A DNA stretch of 64,000 bases from Limonium bicolor. Lineage: Eukaryota > Streptophyta > Magnoliopsida > Caryophyllales > Plumbaginaceae. The notes beneath the pieces are model-generated. The model did no database searches. It saw only the letters and a program-made list of their open reading frames with translations, and had not been told where the DNA came from. Positions 59,983-64,000 of the stretch are shown here, one piece after another. The translations under genes were made by a program, and so were the position numbers. Each line of letters begins with the position of its first letter. Position 1 is the stretch's first letter. The stretch lies in the NCBI GenBank assembly GCA_023374045.1, contig CM041776.1, forward strand, positions 44,522,171-44,586,170. Reading direction: 5' to 3'.

Positions 59983-60466
59983 ACAAGCTATTATTGATGT
60001 ATCTAAAGGAGAACCATAGCTATGATTGAGTAAAACTAACGATGAGAGTGTTTCCTGCTATTAAGGTGTTACTAGGTCTCCTGAGGTTTTCCAAGGTTTT
60101 CCATCTCTGATTACTAGGGTTTCCTAGGATTTTATTGAGTTTCCAAGGCTTTCCTATGGCTTCCAAGATCATTTCCATGATTTTTGGGACTTTCAGGACT
60201 TCCGTGAATGTGGGTTTCTAGCGCCTTCGGGATTTCCAGGACTTTCAGGACTCAGGGTTTCTAGCACCTCTAGGACTTCCAGGACTCTAGGATTCCTCAT
60301 AACTTGTGGTATTTCATCCTCCCCTCCTTAAACAAAGCTTCATCCCCGAAGCTTAAGCTTACCACACAACTTAGTAACACCATTAAACATTAACCATCAG
60401 TGCTTAAATCTTATCCATGCCATAAGTAACATTTTCTCATAGCATAACAACGAGCACAATTTCTCA

Positions 60467-60589
60467 AGTCTTACCAATTCCATTTTTTTTTGATAGGTGG
60501 GGTAGGTTTTGAACCTTGGACCTTTGGTTCGAGGACACCACTCCTCTACCGACCAAGCCACGAGGGCTTGGCAGTCTTACCAATTCCAT
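60467..60589 (-). mobile_element. Short tRNA-like SINE with 17-bp target-site duplication
   Basis: The 17-bp direct repeat AGTCTTACCAATTCCAT (60467-60483 and 60573-60589) flanks an 89-bp body. On the minus strand the body has an A-box-like TGGCTTGGTCGG, a B-box-like GGTTCAAAACC about 45 bases on, and ends in nine A. These are the marks of a tRNA-derived SINE mobilised by LINE machinery (target-primed reverse transcription). It has almost no tRNA-unrelated body, so it may be a retroposed tRNA-like RNA. Confidence 0.85.
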
Positions 60590-60771
60590 ATTATCAGATT
60601 AAGCGAACATCATCATCAATCAAGGCATATCATTTCAAACATGTCATGATAAACACATTAATTACACCACTTCACTTTTGGATTACCCAAACCCATGAAT
60701 TTCACCCTTATGCTTTCCTTAATCTTCCTTCACTCAAAATAAAGTTTCTCCTGAAACTTTGATAACTAACC

Positions 60772-60870
60772 TCAACCAAAAAGATGTGGGTGTTGTTTCC
60801 TCATTTTACTCTCTAATTCCTACGTGGCCTCTTCAACACCACGCTTCCGACACGCCACTCTGATTTCTAC
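60772..60870 (-). pseudogene. Pol C-terminal remnant in element G
   Basis: Minus-strand frame RGVEEAT*ELESKMRKQHPHLFG, then TGA at 60772-60774. It aligns with VEEATWELEDKMRAKYPSLF at the end of A and E pol, with the Trp codon turned into TAG. It shows G descends from an autonomous chromovirus that lost the rest of gag-pol. Confidence 0.75.
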
Positions 60871-61063
60871 CCATGCTAAGAACTAAATCCCTTAGGGTTT
60901 CAAGTTGGCCCCTTTTGGCCTCCCTTCCTGAGTGGTCACCATTTAACACACATGCATACATTAGTCATAAAATCATAAACAATCAACATCCAAGTCTTTC
61001 GTCAAGCATTCCACAAAAGCATTCAACCATAGTCACCTATCCTTTCCCTGATCAATAACATAT

Positions 61064-61076
61064 GGCTCTGATACCA
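61064..61076 (-). other. Primer-binding site of element G
   Basis: Minus-strand TGGTATCAGAGCC, three bases from the degraded LTR end GGACTGTTATA. Confidence 0.85.
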
Positions 61077-61079
61077 AAC

Positions 61080-61695
61080 TATAACAGTCCAAATTTCAGA
61101 CCTAACAAAATTTAGATTAATACAGAGGAAGACTAAGACTGGCTACGTTACACGGGGGTGTTACCGCCACACCCACACTCACTATGGATGCTAAAGATTA
61201 CTACCACTAACTACACCAAATTAAGTTAAACTTTAAAGCGTTATATATGTTTAAAGCCCAACCATAACCTTTAACAAATTGTACATCCATACACTATCAT
61301 CTTCTTTCAATACTCATCACTATCTTACACAAGGAGTTTAAACCTATTACAACTGAATTTTATTGAAATACTACATCGTCTTCTAGCTTCAGTCACTAGT
61401 CCGTTTTAGCCCCATACTCTAAAGCAACCATCATAACATGTTCCTGTGGTCAGTCATACACTCATAGAGAAAAGACCACAGGCATAAAACCAAAATTAGC
61501 AAAGCTGAGTAATTCTTGCCACAACATGTAAAATACAATTTATTTTGTAAAACTTCAAGTATACAATACCATAGCAAGATATAAACATAGCATAATCATA
61601 GCAAGGCTAGCACATATTGAACATATAATCATACGAATGTTAAAGCTTGCAACTTACCTTAACGTAAAGAATACAAAAGTACACTTACACCAAAC
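61080..61695 (-). mobile_element. Element G 5' LTR, portion before insertion H
   Basis: Direct counterpart of 4240-4850 with many substitutions. Interrupted at AAAGTACACTTACACCAAAC by element H. Confidence 0.75.
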
Positions 61696-63678
61696 TGTAA
61701 CACCCCTACTCGCAAATCCGGATAGTCTAACGCGCCTCATAGAAATAATTAATGATTCACAACGGAGAGTAAAACCGATCCTAATTAAAACCTGGGTGTT
61801 ACCCGCCATTACTCACCCATGTGAAGAATGAAATGTTTACCGACAAAATACAATTCATAATCCCATAGTGATGATAGAGACATAATACAATATAGATTAC
61901 AATTCCAAATCCCAAAAAGGACAGTGAGCAGTCTACCTAATTAATACCACATAAGGTATCATATGGTATAATAACAGGTATACTGCTAACTACTCCAAAA
62001 AGTCTCGATCTCACACGTCGGTCTCCATCTGCTACAGTCCTGTAATTGGTGGCCATAAAGGCTCAGCACAACGCTGAGTATGCTACTACATGATCCTTTT
62101 AGACCTTTAGACTACTCAGGTTAATTAGCTCAATTGTTAACATGCAATTCCGGTTTCATGCTATTCTATTTTACATTCTAACAACCTGTAAAGTTCGATA
62201 TTAAATCAAGCAACAGTTCAACAAGTAATCACGTAGTTCATTCCATTCAAAACAAACATATAGTCATGCAATACGTGAGAAGGTAGAGTAACACAATGAT
62301 AGTTAGGTTTAATGTTTCTCGTGTCACTGCCTCTAGGGCCATTGTTTGTGTTCTACATGTTATCAAATGCTCAACATAATTTACTTCTTAACCTTCCACT
62401 TTGCTATCTCCCTCTTACTCATTTTACTAATTCTGGGCCCAAATGCCCTTTCACCAGCGGCGGTGCCTCCGTTCAACAAACTTTGCGTTTGTTGGAAATC
62501 TACAACTTAGAGTTGTAGGATATGATGTTACTAAGGCCCAACTGTCTGTTCCACCAGCATCGGTGTCTCTGACCAAGTAACCATACGTTACTTGGAATTT
62601 CCTTGAGCGGACCTGTTGTTAGTCATCCCCTCATGATCACAATGCGGAGCCAGACAGTCCTGGATTTCTCACAACATTCCATACCTCTTACCATAACCGA
62701 CCTCTCACTTAATTGATTAAGTTCTCTTAATCTAAATGCCTAAGATTCGATTTTAGGTGATCCAGTGATTAACTTCTCGAATGTATGTGGACCTTTTAGG
62801 TCTTTGATGTATACCTAGAAGTCATCTAGTGTATATTCGCATTCGAGTTCATTTCTCCTTAAGAGCAGTGTGCCCGTCTCTTCTTAGGATATCTTAGATT
62901 GAATCATTTATGTTGTTATCCTCCGATGAGTGATGTTTCTCTATCATTACTCATATCTTATATTAAGATATATATATATACTCATATCTTATATTAAGAT
63001 ACATGTGTGTTCGGTATCTGTCTGAGTTCGTATAACTATCACGTGCATAATAATGGCGCATAGATTCGACAGATAAATATTATAACACATTTACATTTAA
63101 GCACACATATCCTCTTGACAAATATTTTACACATCCAAACCCGAGGAAATCCTCAATCACACTCAGAACACGCAATAACATATCGTTCACCGCTGAACAA
63201 TGCTAGTGTGACGTATCACGCTTATCCTTTACACTTCTCTAGCTCGTCGCTTGTAGCGCCTAGCTCGGATCTCTGGAATATACCACTAAGTATTAATTGG
63301 TGTAATTCAGACCAATTCGGTATCTCACCAGCACTAGTCCCCTCGGTATTAACCCCGTGACTAACCCCTTTGTCGGTTATCGTTGTTACTTGGGTTTTCA
63401 AATATTTTCAGGGTTAGTTTAACCTATACATTGTTTATGACATAGATAACGTGTGGTATTAGTTTACTACTCCCGATGGTTAACTTATATAACATCCCAT
63501 TTAGTCAAAGATTTTTAATCTCATACATTTATCCTTATATATATTTGTAATGATATAGTTCATTACTATGTGTTATAGTTGACCTTATAGTTCATTGAAC
63601 TTCGAACTCCCCTTTAGATTGTGAGTTGGTTGTTTTGACTCTCTTTGGTCAATTAAGTTGACTTGGGTCAATTTGGGT
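61696..63678 (-). mobile_element. Element H: LTR fragment in minus orientation
   Basis: Begins TGTAACACCCCTAC on the plus strand, the mirror of the GGGGTGTTACA end of the gypsy LTRs in this window, exactly where G homology stops. It carries hairpin-bearing repeats (62450-62600) and a duplicated ACTCATATCTTATATTAAGAT (62947-63001). No gene. The far end is hidden by element I or the window edge, so solo LTR versus full element is open. Confidence 0.6.
62450..62605. repeat. Repeat pair with perfect hairpins in element H
   Basis: Two diverged units starting GGCCCAA and CACCAGC. Three stem-loops follow: AACAAACTTTGCGTTTGTT (62475-62493), CTACAACTTAGAGTTGTAG (62500-62518), and CCAAGTAAC/GTTACTTGG around CATAC (62573-62595). 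Confidence 0.75.
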
Positions 63679-64000
63679 TGACTCCTGATGCGCCCCCAAC
63701 CGGTCGTGGACGTATCGTTGACTCAAATAAACTTTTATAGTTTAAGGAAAGACACGAGATAAACTTAAATTGGAAACTCCATTTCGATTGAGAATTTACA
63801 CACATGAAATTCACTCAATCTCCCTTGCCCCACACACAGACTCTCGGGATAGTTTCGACTTTACCCCTAAAGTCCTTAACCTTCACCTGACTATCGGCTC
63901 ACGGTTCACCGACCGGTCCCCGAACTGTCGGTCTATCAAATACCCGAAGTATTGACACTCTAACCCAGTCCTCACTAGCTCACCAACTCTCTAGTACTTA
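63679..64000 (-). mobile_element. Element I: inverted Sirevirus-type LTR end, runs out of window
   Basis: Reverse complement of a close relative of the C LTR: for example GGAAACTCCATTTCGATTGAG and the CACACACAGACTC block match 6600-6690 read backwards. Begins near TGACTCCTGATGCG. The orientation is opposite to C, so it is a separate insertion. Confidence 0.75.

Larger units (their letters stand above)
58325..60316 (-). mobile_element. Element G 3' LTR, proximal portion
   Basis: Continues the LTR split by C and ends GTGGTATTTCA at 60316 (TGAAATACC on the minus strand). Contains a hAT-like MITE (58471-59089), a duplicated CCTTGTTTGGATAG (about 59571-59623) and degenerate GGACTTCCAGGACTTTC-type repeats (about 60170-60300). 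No gene was seen. Confidence 0.65.
60317..61079 (-). mobile_element. Element G interior (about 760 bp)
   Basis: On the minus strand runs from the PBS to the PPT (AAGGAGGGGAGGA, 60317-60329). It holds a pol C-terminal remnant and a SINE. Near the PPT it has the GCTTCGGGGATGAAGC motif shared with B, which links the two non-autonomous elements. Confidence 0.75.
4240..61695 (-). mobile_element. Element G: decayed chromovirus-derived LTR retrotransposon, host of the nest
   Basis: Two direct copies of one LTR sequence exist: about 4240 onward and 61080 onward share long stretches such as CTACACCAAATTAAGTTAAA. On the minus strand the order is 5' LTR (61080 upward, cut by H), PBS TGGTATCAGAGCC (61064-61076), a short interior (60317-61079) with a pol C-terminal remnant, a polypurine tract (60317-60329), then a 3' LTR starting TGAAATACC at 60316. 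That 3' LTR is split by element C (TSD CTTAT at 5703-5707 and 58320-58324). An interior of about 760 bp means it is non-autonomous. The outer end of the 5' LTR is not seen. Confidence 0.75.

Noticed and set aside
60484..60572. Possible functional tRNA gene on the minus strand
   Set aside because: It lacks a complete cloverleaf, has a poly-A end and is flanked by a 17-bp TSD, so it is a retroposed SINE-like unit.

Overview
This window is nuclear DNA of a flowering plant, probably a eudicot. It is almost entirely nested LTR retrotransposons. The signs are tRNA-iMet primer-binding sites, polypurine tracts, Ty1/copia (Sirevirus-like) and Ty3/gypsy (chromovirus, Tekay/Del-like) proteins, 5-bp target-site duplications (TSDs) and a plant-type ALKBH1-like domain. 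No rRNA gene, CRISPR array or intact ordinary host gene was seen. I do not know the species.

Layout, using my own element labels. Bases 1-2502 are the end of a gypsy LTR that interrupts a non-LTR RNase H remnant (2505-2675). Bases 2676-4239 hold a promoter-like stretch and a CGGAC repeat. G (about 4240 to beyond 61695, minus strand) is a decayed chromovirus derivative. C (5708-58319, plus strand, TSD CTTAT) is a Sirevirus-like copia element inserted in one LTR of G. Three elements sit in C: A (10179-41937, TSD GAAGC) in pol, solo LTR F (45406-46974, TSD GCTAT) in the env-like gene, and gypsy element D (48392-57060, minus strand, TSD GTTAT) before the 3' LTR. B (15430-35749, minus strand, non-coding, TSD CCACT) lies in pol of A. 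E (16298-30822, same family as A, TSD ATATA) lies in one LTR of B. The undisturbed target of E survives in the other LTR of B. H and I, two further LTR fragments, end the window.

The most notable content is in A and E. Between gag and protease each carries an ALKBH1-like 2-oxoglutarate/Fe(II) dioxygenase (AlkB) gene. In E all catalytic residues are present (HxD, distal H, RxNxTxR). The AlkB exon lies in an intron-like segment. Splicing the gag donor to a near acceptor joins gag to the ancestral AlkB frame, and splicing it to a far acceptor joins gag in frame to protease. One or two shorter GT-AG introns interrupt gag itself. This looks like a retrotransposon that could make Gag-AlkB or Gag-Pol by alternative splicing. 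Removal of RNA methyl marks from the genomic RNA or its tRNA primer is a reasonable but unproven role.

Other notable points: C has two TATA-led ORFs downstream of pol (an env-like ORF and a 101-residue ORF of unknown function). Hairpin-forming tandem repeats recur in LTRs of unrelated sequence. Element D has seven in-frame stops that are all TAG. A tRNA-like SINE has a 17-bp TSD. Many frameshifts in A, B and E are single-base homopolymer indels and may be residual sequencing errors.
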